From Bin87 sp034423595 (GTDB taxonomy: Bacteria > Chloroflexota > Dehalococcoidia > Lucifugimonadales > UBA3495), in NCBI GenBank assembly GCA_965207025.1, contig OZ242258.1, positions 3,906,001 to 3,970,000 on the forward strand: a DNA stretch of 64,000 bases. The letters are read 5' to 3'. Shown one piece after another: positions 51,383 through 60,424 of the stretch (the stretch's first letter is position 1; every line of letters starts with the position of its first letter). Under the pieces are notes generated by a model, which was given only the letters and a program-made list of their open reading frames with translations, did not search any database and was not told the origin of the DNA. A program made the position numbers and the translations under genes.

Positions 51383-52591
51383 TCACAGCAACACCAGGTT
51401 GTTCCTATGCACCACTTCCTGCCCATAGTGGTAGCCCAGCGTATCCACAATCCGGTCCGATCTCATCCCCTGGATTCTCGCCACGTCGCCCGCCGGATAA
51501 TTCGCCATCCCGCACGCCACGTGATTCCCGTCCAGATCCGAGATGTAGATGATGTCCCCCCGCTCAAAGCCTCCCACCACGCGCCGCACGCCGGCCGGCA
51601 GCAGGCTCACGCTGTTCCGACGCAACGCCGACACTGCTCCCTGATCCACCACCACTTCACCCCAGCCGCTGTCCCCCAGGCAGCTCAGCATCCACCGCTT
51701 CCGCGCCTCCAGCTTGCTGCTCGCCGGCCGGAAATACGTCCCCACCGGCTCGCCCCGCGCGGCCTTCACCACCACGTCCGGATCTCTGCCCCGGCAGATG
51801 CTCATGGCAATCCCCGATGTGGTCACCAGCCGTGCCGCATCCAGTTTGGTCGGCATCCCGCCCCGCGCCCAGGCGTTGCGATGCTCTCCGGCCATGGCGA
51901 TCACCCGGTCATCGACAAAATCCACCGTATCAATCCGCGTGGCCGCCGGATCCGACTTGGGATCCGACGTGTACAGGCCGTCCACGTCCGACAGAATCAC
52001 CAGCAAATCCGCGTCAATCAGCGTCGCGATCAGCGATGACAGACGGTCGTTGTCGCCAAACACTTCGCCGATCTCGTCGGCGGCCACCACGTCGTTCTCG
52101 TTCACGATGGGCAGAACCCCCAGGTCCAGCAGCGACAGCAGCGTGTTCCGTATGTTCAGGTACGATTGCCGCTGCGCCATGTCCTTGATGGTCAGCAGCA
52201 CCTGGGACACGACGATGCCTCGTTGCTCGAACAGGCCGGCATACGTGCTCATCAGCCGGCTCTGCCCCAACGCCGCCAGCACCTGCCGCGTGGGGATGTC
52301 TGGAATCGCCGGCACCGCGATCCGCTCCGCCAGCGCCTGCCGTCCCGCCGCGATTGCGCCCGACGTCACCAGCAGCGCCTGCGTCCCGTCCACCGCCGCC
52401 AAAAGCGAAATCTGGTCCGCCAGGCTGGCCATCATGTCCGTATCCACACCGCCGTCCGCCTTGCCGCCTGCCAGCACGTTGGTGCCCGCCTTCACCACAA
52501 TGCGCCGGTGTCTCTGCCGCCCGCGCGACGCTGACTCACGCCCTGCTACCGCAGCCGCTCCAAAACCGGAACTGTTCCCCACTGTGGACAT
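51383..52591 (-). CDS. proB: glutamate 5-kinase with PUA domain
   Basis: The 402-residue protein (from ATG 52591) has an amino-acid-kinase domain: RIVVKAGTNVLAGG, ALLVTSGAIAAGRQAL, LGVLPIVNENDVVAADEIG, FGDNDRLSSLIATLIDADLL and ARGGMPTKLDAARLVTTSGI. A C-terminal PUA domain follows (SLLPAGVRRVVGGFERGDII and onward). It phosphorylates glutamate for proline synthesis and is normally feedback-inhibited by proline. An N-terminal extension of ~30 residues before RIVVKAG is unusual; no clear ribosome-binding site marks the start, and TTG 52606 is an alternative. proA follows. Confidence 0.9.
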   Translation of the reverse strand: MSTVGNSSGFGAAAVAGRESASRGRQRHRRIVVKAGTNVLAGGKADGGVDTDMMASLADQISLLAAVDGTQALLVTSGAIAAGRQALAERIAVPAIPDIPTRQVLAALGQSRLMSTYAGLFEQRGIVVSQVLLTIKDMAQRQSYLNIRNTLLSLLDLGVLPIVNENDVVAADEIGEVFGDNDRLSSLIATLIDADLLVILSDVDGLYTSDPKSDPAATRIDTVDFVDDRVIAMAGEHRNAWARGGMPTKLDAARLVTTSGIAMSICRGRDPDVVVKAARGEPVGTYFRPASSKLEARKRWMLSCLGDSGWGEVVVDQGAVSALRRNSVSLLPAGVRRVVGGFERGDIIYISDLDGNHVACGMANYPAGDVARIQGMRSDRIVDTLGYHYGQEVVHRNNLVLL

Positions 52592-52672
52592 GACGACAAT
52601 CAACACTCAAACGTATGTGAATTGTATCACGCACCAACCATCCCACTGTGCGCAGGACCGCGGTCCTGCCTC

Positions 52673-52702
52673 TGTCATTGCGAGCAAAGCGTGGCAATCT
52701 CG
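52673..52702. repeat. half B-family element
   Basis: The left half only: TGTCATTGCGAGCAAAGCGT followed by GGCAATCTCG. Confidence 0.85.
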
Positions 52703-52739
52703 TTGCAAAGCGGGACGTAACCGCTTATAGGCTGCCTAT

Positions 52740-53471
52740 TCACAAACCTCGTGGTGCATCCCTGTTTTGCGCCCACACCCGCAGGTAATGGGCCCAGTAC
52801 CCCCGCCACCGGCCGTACTCGTTGGAAATTCTCTTCACGTCTTGCGGCGTCAGGGTCACGCCGGCTCCATATACCAGCGATGCCGCCCGCGTCAGTCCAC
52901 GTTCATTCTCCGGCAGCCCTTGGTAACGTCCCAGGGCTCGTAACATAATGAAGCGGGCCGACCAGGGGCCGATTCCCCGTATTCCCCGCAGCCACTCTTC
53001 CAGCTCGGCGTCGGGCGCGCATTGGAGAAAGTCTGGCGTTACCGACGCGAATGCCCTGGCCGTATCGAGGATGTATTCGCCCCGACGCAGACTATGCAGG
53101 CCGTACAACTCCCGAACTACGGGCGCGAAGCAGGGATCATTTTGGGCAAGCCCATAAAAATCCCCCAGGTCGTCGTCCAGGCTGAGTAACCGGCGGAGCT
53201 GCCACACCGCATCCTGCTCAACCCCCTCTGTTTCGCCGGGCCCGCCAATATGCAGGCTGTAATCCAGAACCCCATCTGGAGCCCCGCGATTGCTCCTTAC
53301 GTCAAACAGGACGGTACGTCCCGTTACCCTCGAGGCCCAGTACAAGCCGTCGCCCACTACCGGAAGCCTGCCCAAAACCGGCGGAAACCCTCTCAGAAAG
53401 TCCAGAGTCTTGCCAAAGTCAAACGGCGCCACTGCTGCCGTGGTGCCTTCTACTGTCCGAACCTTCGTCAT
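52740..53471 (-). CDS. HhH-GPD DNA glycosylase (AlkA-like)
   Basis: This 243-residue (from ATG 53471) base-excision glycosylase-like protein has an N-terminal AlkA-type domain and a helix-hairpin-helix LRGIRGIGPWSARFIMLRAL. Homologues place the catalytic Asp shortly after, in 'P..D.G'; here the sequence is LPENERGLTRA, so Asp appears replaced by Glu (P-E-N-E-R-G-L). It should remove alkylated bases if the Glu can substitute. A longer start (53525) is possible. Upstream AAGGA lies about ten bases before ATG 53471. Confidence 0.75.
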   Translation of the reverse strand: MTKVRTVEGTTAAVAPFDFGKTLDFLRGFPPVLGRLPVVGDGLYWASRVTGRTVLFDVRSNRGAPDGVLDYSLHIGGPGETEGVEQDAVWQLRRLLSLDDDLGDFYGLAQNDPCFAPVVRELYGLHSLRRGEYILDTARAFASVTPDFLQCAPDAELEEWLRGIRGIGPWSARFIMLRALGRYQGLPENERGLTRAASLVYGAGVTLTPQDVKRISNEYGRWRGYWAHYLRVWAQNRDAPRGL

Positions 53472-53564
53472 CCTGCCCCGGTTCCTTCGTTTTGATTTCG
53501 CAAGCCCTCGGTAAGTCTCGCACACATCTATGATCTATGACATCTCCAAAAGGGTCTCCAAAAC

Positions 53565-53602
53565 TCCCCCTCCCCTTGTGGGAAAGGGCTGGGGTGAGGG
53601 GG
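53565..53602. repeat. A-family repeat plus F-type repeat
   Basis: A variant A element (CCCCCTCCCC / GGGAAAGGG) is followed at about 53628-53655 by F-type sequence (ATCTATCCTGTGTATCCACG). Both lie between divergent glycosylase and mfd genes. Confidence 0.85.
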
Positions 53603-53806
53603 TATCATCCCAGTATAGGCAAAAATGTCCCATCTATCCTGTGTATCCACGAAAAAATGGCCTCCTCAAATCGATACGCCGCTGCCTATCCGGTTGAATC
53701 CCAACCCACCCGGCACGTACAATATCCCCACGGGGCTGCCCATCGGTCAGTCCCGCATCGGCGTGTTTAATCGCGCCCGCTCAAAATCTGACCATTCGGA
53801 ACCAAC

Positions 53807-56800
53807 ATGCCTTTAACCGGACTCCTCTCCCTCCTCGGCGCTCAACCCTGGCTCCAACGCCACCTTCGCAACTTGGACTCGCCCAGCGCACGGTCCACCC
53901 TCACCATACATCCCGACCATCAGCCGCTATACCTTGCCGCCCTCTGGCAACTACAGCAGCGGCCCGTCGTCGTCATCGCTCCTCGCCTCGATGATGCCCG
54001 CCGCCTCCACGACCAGCTCCTCGCCTATCTCGGTGACGATGCCCCTGTATTCCTGCTGCCCGAACCCGAGGTCCTGCCCTTCGAGCGTCTCTCCGTAGAT
54101 GCCCGCACCGGAAACCAGCGCCTCGCCGCCCTTGCGTCCCTGGCCGCCGCCCAGGACCCTGGCGTCAATCAAAATGCCAGCGACGATGTGCCCCCGCCAT
54201 TGGTGGTAGCGTCGGTTTCCTCGGCCTTACGCCTCACCATTCCTCCCGCCCTGGCTCTGGGACGCCATCCCTCATTCGATAACGCCGGCCCCTTGACCAA
54301 AGGCCACCGCATCCGCTCACTCGACGACACCCTCGCCGTTTGGGTTCAACTCGGCTACCAGCGCGAACCCCAGGTCGAATCCCCCGGCTCCTTCAGCCTC
54401 CGCGGCGGTATCCTCGACGTCTTCCCCCCCAACGCCGACCTGCCCTACCGCATCGAACTCTGGGACGACGAGATCGACACCATCCGCCGCTTCGACCCCG
54501 AAACCCAGCGTTCCATCGCCGACGCCGAAACCCTCAACGTCATCGCCGCCGCCGAGCAGCTCACCGACCTCTGCGATCCCGCCGTGTTCCATGAGCGTCG
54601 CCGCCGCATCGACCTCTCCCCTTGCTCCGGCCCATCCGTTGCCCGATTCCAGGAAGAGCTGTCCAACCTGCTCACCGACCCCAACCCCGAGGTGCTGTCC
54701 TTCTACAACGGCCTCCTCAACTCCCACACCCTGGCCGACTACGTGCCCGACGACGCCATCCTGGTGCTCGACCGCCCGGCCCGCCTCGCCGGCGAAGCCG
54801 AGGAACAGGATGCCAGGTACGAGCAGCAACGCGCCGCCCGCCAGGCCCGCGGCGAGCTGCCCTACGGTTTCCCCGCGCCCGTCGCCGACTGGGAAACCCT
54901 CCGCGCCCAACTGGCAGCCTCGGGCGCCGCCACCGTGGACATCCTCCGCTGGGGTACCGACGAAGATTCCCGCCTCGTCGAGACCCTCCCCGACACCCTC
55001 GCCGGCCTGACCGCCTTCACCGACGACGCGGCGGCGCGAATCTCCTCCGATGGCGCGGTCGTCGCCGTCAGCCAGCACGCCGGACGCCTCGGCGAACTGC
55101 TGGAGGAGGCCGGCCTATCCGCCAACATCGTCGAAGACCTGCCGGCCCGCCCTCGCGCCGGCCGCGTCTATCTGCTCCACGGCGCGCTCCGCAAGGGCTG
55201 GCAGGTGGAGGCCGGCGGCAACTCGCCCCACGTCGCCGTGTACAGCGACGCCGAGCTGTTCGGCACCGTCAAGCAGCGCAGCTACCGTCCGCCCAATGTC
55301 CGCCGCGACCTCGGCGACGCCGTTTCCCTGGCCGACCTCACCCCCGGCAGCTACGTTGTCCACATCGACCACGGCGTCGCCCGGTTCGTCGGAACCACTC
55401 ATCTCGAATCCACCGGCGAAGACCGAGAGTATCTCGTCCTCGAATACGCGGACGACGACCGCCTCTACGTGCCCACCGAGCAGCTCGACCGTCTCGGCGC
55501 ATACGTCGCCGCCACCGACCACGCGCCCACCTTGACCCGGCTCGGCGGCGCAGAGTGGCAGCGCATCAAGGATCGCGCCAAGGGTGCCGCCCGCGAAATC
55601 GCCGCCGAGCTGCTCCGCCTGTACGCCACCCGCGAAACCGTCTCCGGCCACCGTTTCGGCCCTGACGCCGCGTGGCAGCGCGATCTGGAAGACTCGTTCC
55701 CCTATGTGGAAACCCCCGACCAGCTCCGCGCCGTGGACGAGGTCAAAACCGACATGGAAATCTCCAAGCCTATGGATCGCCTCATCTGCGGCGATGTCGG
55801 CTATGGTAAAACCGAGGTCGCCCTTCGCGCCGCCTTCAAAACGGTCAACGAGGGTATGCAGGTCGCCGTCCTCGTGCCCACCACCGTCCTGGCCCAGCAG
55901 CACTACGCCACCTTCGCCGAACGCCTCGCTCCCTATCCCGTCAAGGTCGAAGTCCTCAGCCGCTTCCGCACCCACAAGGAGCAGGCCGAGGTCGTCGAAG
56001 CCGCCAAAGCCGGCTCCGTCGATATTGTCATCGGCACCCACCGCATCCTACAAAAGGACGTCGCATTCAACAACCTCGGCCTCGTCATCGTGGACGAGGA
56101 ACACCGCTTCGGCGTCGCCCACAAGGAGCGCCTCAAGCAGATGCGCGCCGAGGTGGACGTCCTCACCCTCACCGCCACTCCCATCCCCCGCACCCTCCAC
56201 ATGGCCCTCGCCGGCGTCCGCGACATGAGCGTCATCCACACGCCCCCCGAGGAGCGCCTGCCCGTCAAGACCTTCGTATCCGAGGACAGCGCCGACCTTG
56301 TGCGCGAGGCCATCCTGCGCGAACTCGAACGCGATGGCCAGGTCTTCTTCCTCCACAACCGCGTCCGCACCATCCAGCACGTCACCGAGGAACTCCAGAA
56401 ACTCGTCCCCGAAGCCCGCTTCACCATCGGCCACGGCCAGATGCCCGAGTCCGAGCTTGAGGACGTGATGGTCGCCTTCGCCAACCGGGAAGCCGACGTA
56501 CTGGTCTGCACCACCATCATCGAATCCGGCCTTGACATGCCCAACGTCAATACCATCATCATCGACCGCGCCGACCGTTTCGGCCTCGCCCAGCTCTACC
56601 AGCTCCGTGGCCGCGTCGGTCGCGGCGACCACCGCGCCTACGCCTACCTCCTGATCCCCGACAACCACGAAATCACCGACACCGCCAGCCAGCGCATCCA
56701 CGCCATCCTGGAAGCCAACGAGCTCGGCTCCGGCTTCCGCATCGCCATGCGCGACCTGGAAATCCGCGGCGCCGGCAACCTGCTCGGAGCCGACCAGAGC

Positions 56801-57688
56801 GGCCAGATCCACGCCGTCGGCCTCAACCTCTACTCCGAGCTGCTGGCCCAGGCCGTCCAGGAACTCGATAACGACGCCATGGGCGCGCCCTCAACCGACG
56901 CGCCCCCGCCGCCGCGCATCGACCTGCCCGTCCCTGCCGTGATCCCCACCGACTACATCGCCCACCTGCCCGCCCGCCTGGCCTTCTACCAGCGTCTTTC
57001 CAACATCGCCAACCGAGACCATATCCCCGCCGTTCGCGCCGATATGCAGGATCGTTTCGGCCCCCTGCCCGACGTAGTCGAAAACCTGCTATCCGTCACC
57101 GATCTCCGCTGCCTGGGCGCAACCGCCGGCGTTGAGTCGATAGACGGCTCCGGCGACGGCATCGTTACCGTCGTGTTCCGCCAGCCCGTCGGCGACGCCC
57201 GGTTCGCTCTCCAGAACAAGATGGGCCCCGGCATCCGCGTTGGCCGCCGCGACATGGAAATCCGCACCTCCGGCGACGCCGACCACGGCCTTGCCCGCAT
57301 CGCCCGCGCCCTCCGCCGCGTCGTATCCTTCATCGACGAAATGCAGGCCGCCCTCACCGCCGCCCAATCCCAACCCGCCGCCCCCCCGGATCCCACCACC
57401 CTCCCGGATCCCACCGCCCTCCTGGATCCCACCGTCATTCCGGATCCCACCGTCATTCCGGATCCCACCGTCATTCCGGCGAAAGCCGGAATCCAGGCCC
57501 CACCCAACCCGACCACCACCCCTCCTTCCGCTCATGGTGAGCCTGTCGAACCACCATCCCCGGCGACCAACGGCGTCAGCCAACCGGATGCCCTAACCTC
57601 CGCCGACGGCAACACTGCCGACAGTCAATCCCCGGCCAAACGCACCCGCCGCCGTCGCCGCCGGCACCAGATCCCCACCACCGCATGA
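53807..57688 (+). CDS. mfd: transcription-repair coupling factor Mfd
   Basis: The 1293-residue protein has a UvrB-like N-terminal part (LPEPEVLPFERLSVDARTGN; GGILDVFPPNADLPYRIELW), the RNA-polymerase-interacting module (GSYVVHIDHGVARFVGTTHL), the RecG-like helicase (ICGDVGYGKTEVALRAAFKT near residue 660, DEEHRFG near 762, LTATPIPRTLHMALAG, RGRVGRGDHRAYAYLLIPDN near 935) and the C-terminal D7 region. It displaces stalled RNA polymerase and recruits UvrA. The last ~105 residues are a non-conserved Pro/Thr-rich, then Arg-rich tail that includes translated repeats (see repeat feature). E. coli Mfd is 1148 residues. Confidence 0.95.
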   Translation: MPLTGLLSLLGAQPWLQRHLRNLDSPSARSTLTIHPDHQPLYLAALWQLQQRPVVVIAPRLDDARRLHDQLLAYLGDDAPVFLLPEPEVLPFERLSVDARTGNQRLAALASLAAAQDPGVNQNASDDVPPPLVVASVSSALRLTIPPALALGRHPSFDNAGPLTKGHRIRSLDDTLAVWVQLGYQREPQVESPGSFSLRGGILDVFPPNADLPYRIELWDDEIDTIRRFDPETQRSIADAETLNVIAAAEQLTDLCDPAVFHERRRRIDLSPCSGPSVARFQEELSNLLTDPNPEVLSFYNGLLNSHTLADYVPDDAILVLDRPARLAGEAEEQDARYEQQRAARQARGELPYGFPAPVADWETLRAQLAASGAATVDILRWGTDEDSRLVETLPDTLAGLTAFTDDAAARISSDGAVVAVSQHAGRLGELLEEAGLSANIVEDLPARPRAGRVYLLHGALRKGWQVEAGGNSPHVAVYSDAELFGTVKQRSYRPPNVRRDLGDAVSLADLTPGSYVVHIDHGVARFVGTTHLESTGEDREYLVLEYADDDRLYVPTEQLDRLGAYVAATDHAPTLTRLGGAEWQRIKDRAKGAAREIAAELLRLYATRETVSGHRFGPDAAWQRDLEDSFPYVETPDQLRAVDEVKTDMEISKPMDRLICGDVGYGKTEVALRAAFKTVNEGMQVAVLVPTTVLAQQHYATFAERLAPYPVKVEVLSRFRTHKEQAEVVEAAKAGSVDIVIGTHRILQKDVAFNNLGLVIVDEEHRFGVAHKERLKQMRAEVDVLTLTATPIPRTLHMALAGVRDMSVIHTPPEERLPVKTFVSEDSADLVREAILRELERDGQVFFLHNRVRTIQHVTEELQKLVPEARFTIGHGQMPESELEDVMVAFANREADVLVCTTIIESGLDMPNVNTIIIDRADRFGLAQLYQLRGRVGRGDHRAYAYLLIPDNHEITDTASQRIHAILEANELGSGFRIAMRDLEIRGAGNLLGADQSGQIHAVGLNLYSELLAQAVQELDNDAMGAPSTDAPPPPRIDLPVPAVIPTDYIAHLPARLAFYQRLSNIANRDHIPAVRADMQDRFGPLPDVVENLLSVTDLRCLGATAGVESIDGSGDGIVTVVFRQPVGDARFALQNKMGPGIRVGRRDMEIRTSGDADHGLARIARALRRVVSFIDEMQAALTAAQSQPAAPPDPTTLPDPTALLDPTVIPDPTVIPDPTVIPAKAGIQAPPNPTTTPPSAHGEPVEPPSPATNGVSQPDALTSADGNTADSQSPAKRTRRRRRRHQIPTTA
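57377..57553 (+). repeat. C and E repeats translated inside mfd
   Basis: Five 18-bp units (57377-57466, the last two ACCGTCATTCCGGATCCC) lead into a full C element (57467-57497), read as PDPTVIPDPTVIPAKAGIQ. An E element at about 57531-57553 is read as SAHGEPVEP. All remain in the mfd frame. Confidence 0.9.
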
Positions 57689-57745
57689 TCGGGCAGTGAC
57701 CAAATCGCCTCTTCCTTGATGGACTGACAGGCGGGGGGTTCCATT

Positions 57746-57834
57746 TGCTCCCTCTCCCTTGATGGGAGAGGGTTGGGGTGAGGGTGAAAACCTTCCGGCA
57801 AGCATACGTAGGGGCAACCACAAGGGTTGCCCCT
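57746..57834. repeat. A and D repeats between convergent genes
   Basis: An A element at 57746-57785 and a D palindrome (GTAGGGGCAAC / GGTTGCCCCT) at 57808-57834. A degenerate A left arm (CCTCTTCCTTGATGG) lies just before at about 57708. Confidence 0.85.
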
Positions 57835-57847
57835 TCAACACCCTGAT

Positions 57848-59431
57848 TCAGACAGACTCACCGCCCTCCGCGTCCAGTTCCGCAACAACATGCGCCCCAT
57901 TTGTCCTACTCTGACGCCGCCGCCACACTATCAGCGCAGCCACGGCAGCCCCCGCTATCACGACCACCCCGACAATCACCACTATGGCTGCCCACGGCGT
58001 TTCCGGGCCATCCTCGGTGTACACGTCAACCGTCAGCCGCGAGTTCGGTGCCGCGTCCGCCGCCCCCTGCCCCACCGATTCAAACTCCCAGCGTTCGGCG
58101 TCGCCCAGCGTCGTCCCGAAGTCCATGATGTCCCGCAGGTCCGAGGCCCGCACCACCAGCTCCATGTGAACGTTCTCATGTTCCCCGTCATCCCACCTGG
58201 ACTCGTTCCAACTCTCCACGTATCCGCCCAGCGATTCCGCCCTCGCCCGAATCTCACCCGCCGCCGCAATCGGCTCCGGGGCGCTCAACGACAGCGACGC
58301 TGCTGAGTCAACGTTAGATCGAATCCTCACCGAAAACCGTGCGTTGGGCACGTCTCCCACCGGCGACGGCCCCACCGAATTCAGCCTGCGCTCCGACGGC
58401 TCGCCCAGCGTCGCCGCATAGTCCATCAGCCCGGCCAGATCCGCCGGCTTCACATAAGCGGTAAGTTCCACCACCTGACCGCGCCCTTCTTGGAATTCCC
58501 GTTTTCCGCCCACGTACCCGTTCAGGCTTTCGACCTGCCCGACGATGCTGTCCGCGATGTTGCCCGGGTCCCCCACCGCTAGGACCAGCGACCCATTGGG
58601 CGGATCGCTGGCAAACCGCCCCGGCAAATGCAGGTGGACTCTGATCAAAGACGCCGCCACCCGGTTCTCCAGGTTCCGCTGCGTCGCCGCCACGCTCTCA
58701 ATGTCTGCCCGCACTTCCGAGATGCGACGCTCAATGTCGATCACGTCCTCCACCGTCGCCGCGTTCTCCAGCAGCACGATCAGCCGCTCTTCCTGCGTTT
58801 TCCACGCCGTCATCCGCGCTTCGTTGTCGATCAGTCGGTCCGTAACGTCCGTGGACGACACCCCCTCGTCGGTTACTCTCCCCAAACCCCGCAGCGTCTG
58901 CATCGCGTCGTCGAACCGTTCCGCCGGCACCCGCACGTTGATGTTCGCGATGCGATAACCCGCTTCACCGACAATATCCGCCGACTCAACCCAGCCGCCT
59001 CGTTGACCGGCCATCGCCTCCACCTGCCGCGCCACGCCGTCAATTTCGCCCACCTCCAGGCTGATCCAAGCCTCCACGATCAATTGCCGGCCGCTCTGCT
59101 GCTGCAACGAACTGGATCCACTGGAGCCATCTTTCCCAGCCGGCCCGGGCATACCCGGCGGCCCGTCGCTGTCCAGGACCGCCCGTTGCGCCGCTTGAGG
59201 CTGTGCCGGCATCGCCGCCGGTGGTGCTGGCGTGGGAATTGCCGACGCGGCTGCTTGCATTTGCGGTTGCGCGGCATCGCTGTCCGATGACCACTCTTGG
59301 TTAACCTCGCCGGCCGCCGGCGCTGCCGCCTCCTCAGCCGCGCCCCCGCAACTCAACGCCATCGCCATCAATCCGACTATCAGCACGATACCCGGCAAAA
59401 TCCGCCGCCATCTCGCAATACTCATTATCAT
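57848..59431 (-). CDS. DUF4349 lipoprotein
   Basis: The 527-residue protein starts (M)IMSIARWRRILPGIVLIVGL and has a lipobox-like MALSCGG at about 25-31, so it is probably lipid-anchored on the outer face of the membrane. The central DUF4349 domain contains RVPAERFDDAMQTLRGLGRV and a coiled coil NEARMTAWKTQEERLIVLLE to EVRADIESVAATQRNLENRV. A second diverged repeat of the domain precedes a C-terminal membrane helix (AAIVVIVGVVVIAGAAVAAL) and a basic tail. Start at 59431 or 59425, both downstream of GGGGA. Function unknown; sensory or cell-envelope roles are suggested for the family. Confidence 0.8.
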   Translation of the reverse strand: MIMSIARWRRILPGIVLIVGLMAMALSCGGAAEEAAAPAAGEVNQEWSSDSDAAQPQMQAAASAIPTPAPPAAMPAQPQAAQRAVLDSDGPPGMPGPAGKDGSSGSSSLQQQSGRQLIVEAWISLEVGEIDGVARQVEAMAGQRGGWVESADIVGEAGYRIANINVRVPAERFDDAMQTLRGLGRVTDEGVSSTDVTDRLIDNEARMTAWKTQEERLIVLLENAATVEDVIDIERRISEVRADIESVAATQRNLENRVAASLIRVHLHLPGRFASDPPNGSLVLAVGDPGNIADSIVGQVESLNGYVGGKREFQEGRGQVVELTAYVKPADLAGLMDYAATLGEPSERRLNSVGPSPVGDVPNARFSVRIRSNVDSAASLSLSAPEPIAAAGEIRARAESLGGYVESWNESRWDDGEHENVHMELVVRASDLRDIMDFGTTLGDAERWEFESVGQGAADAAPNSRLTVDVYTEDGPETPWAAIVVIVGVVVIAGAAVAALIVWRRRQSRTNGAHVVAELDAEGGESV

Positions 59432-59461
59432 CGCTCCCCTTCGTATATGCCGTAACTACGG

Positions 59462-59467
59462 ATTATA
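59462..59467 (-). promoter_or_regulatory. candidate -10 box for the DUF4349 gene
   Basis: The minus strand reads TATAAT about 31 bases before the start. The -35 region is GC-rich and poor. Confidence 0.3.
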
Positions 59468-59490
59468 TCTTTTCCCGGATTCACCGCCGG

Positions 59491-59685
59491 AACTGTCATT
59501 GCAAGCAGAACTGTCATTGCAAGCGAAACTGCCGTTGCCAACTGAACTGTCATTGCAAGCGAAACTGCCGTTGCCAACTGAACTGTCATTGCAAGCGAAA
59601 CTGTCATTGCCAACTGAACTGTCATTGCGAGCGAAACTGCCATTGCCAACTGAACTGTCATTGCGAGCGCAGCGTGGCAATCTCG
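59491..59685. repeat. iteron-like array of nine 18-bp B-derived units plus half B element
   Basis: Nine contiguous 18-bp units from 59491 to 59652 alternate between AACTGTCATTGCAAGCGA and AACTGCCGTTGCCAACTG types (a partial 36-bp period). They end in a left half B element (59653-59685). All units begin AACTG. Confidence 0.95.
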
Positions 59686-59732
59686 TTGCCAAAGCGGCCG
59701 TCATGCCCAAACCGCCATCCCGGCCCCCTCCC

Positions 59733-59808
59733 GTCATTCCGGCGAAAGAACAGCCAGTCCCGTGCCCGACACGGGATCACCCCGTACTTGATACGGGGCC
59801 GGAATCCA
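59733..59808. repeat. C-family repeat with two nested hairpins
   Basis: GTCATTCCGGCGAAAG is interrupted by hairpins CCCGTG-CCCGA-CACGGG (59759-59775) and CCCCGTA-CTTGA-TACGGGG (59780-59798) before GCCGGAATCC. Confidence 0.9.
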
Positions 59809-59839
59809 GAAACTCTTTCCGACCACGCCTCCAAAGCCA

Positions 59840-60424
59840 ATTTCCCAATTTTCCCATGATAGTGACACCCGCCCCTTGCGCCTCGACTTCCCCAATCCCT
59901 ATACTGGACTCATCAGGCGAAAGAACATTTATACGCATCACGCATCACACCCCATGCCAGGTTTTCGGGCCTCGCGGCCACCCCGTCAGTAAAAATCGCA
60001 TACTTGGGTCCCTGAATGTCGACACCGTGCGTTGCCTAAACGGAGCGACCGTCACACCCCGGCGTCAGCCACTGCGCACCGCGGCTCGGCGATTCCGTCC
60101 CCGGACGGAGCCGTTGGGCTGGATGCGGGAAAGAGTGTTCAAACAACCATGCGTCCCAAACCGGCCGCGCACTGACACCGGCCCGAAACCCTGGCAACAG
60201 CAAATCAAACCAACCGAAACGCCCATAGCCTGTAAAGGAGCTCAACCGCAACCACTACCCGCTCATCCTGAGCCCATCGAAGGACGAGCGCAAACCACTG
60301 CATGACTGTCGGCGGCGTACCCTTCGCCTGACTCGCCGCCGTCTCAATCTCATTTGCTGGACCGCCGGCATCCGTTCGATGCTGGGGATCTTGCAACGCC
60401 GTCCTGGAGAATCTGACCGCCAAT
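59840..60424. other. gene-free region with an E repeat and a strong hairpin
   Basis: No convincing ORF. It contains CCGTCC-CC-GGACGG (60095-60108) nested inside GGCTC/GAGCC arms, and an E element (CATCCTGAGCCCATCGAAGG) at about 60262-60286. I could not match it to a known structured RNA. Confidence 0.5.

Noticed and set aside
59491..59652. Plasmid origin iterons
   Set aside because: No rep gene or AT-rich unwinding region, and the units match a dispersed repeat; kept as an observation on repeats only.
60060..60180. Structured RNA or riboswitch
   Set aside because: A good hairpin is present, but no conserved motif of a known RNA family could be recognised.
59232..60305. Long ORF of 357 codons and its opposite-strand partners
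   Set aside because: It crosses the antisense of the DUF4349 gene and the B and C repeats; the repeated peptide is a by-product of 18-bp units.
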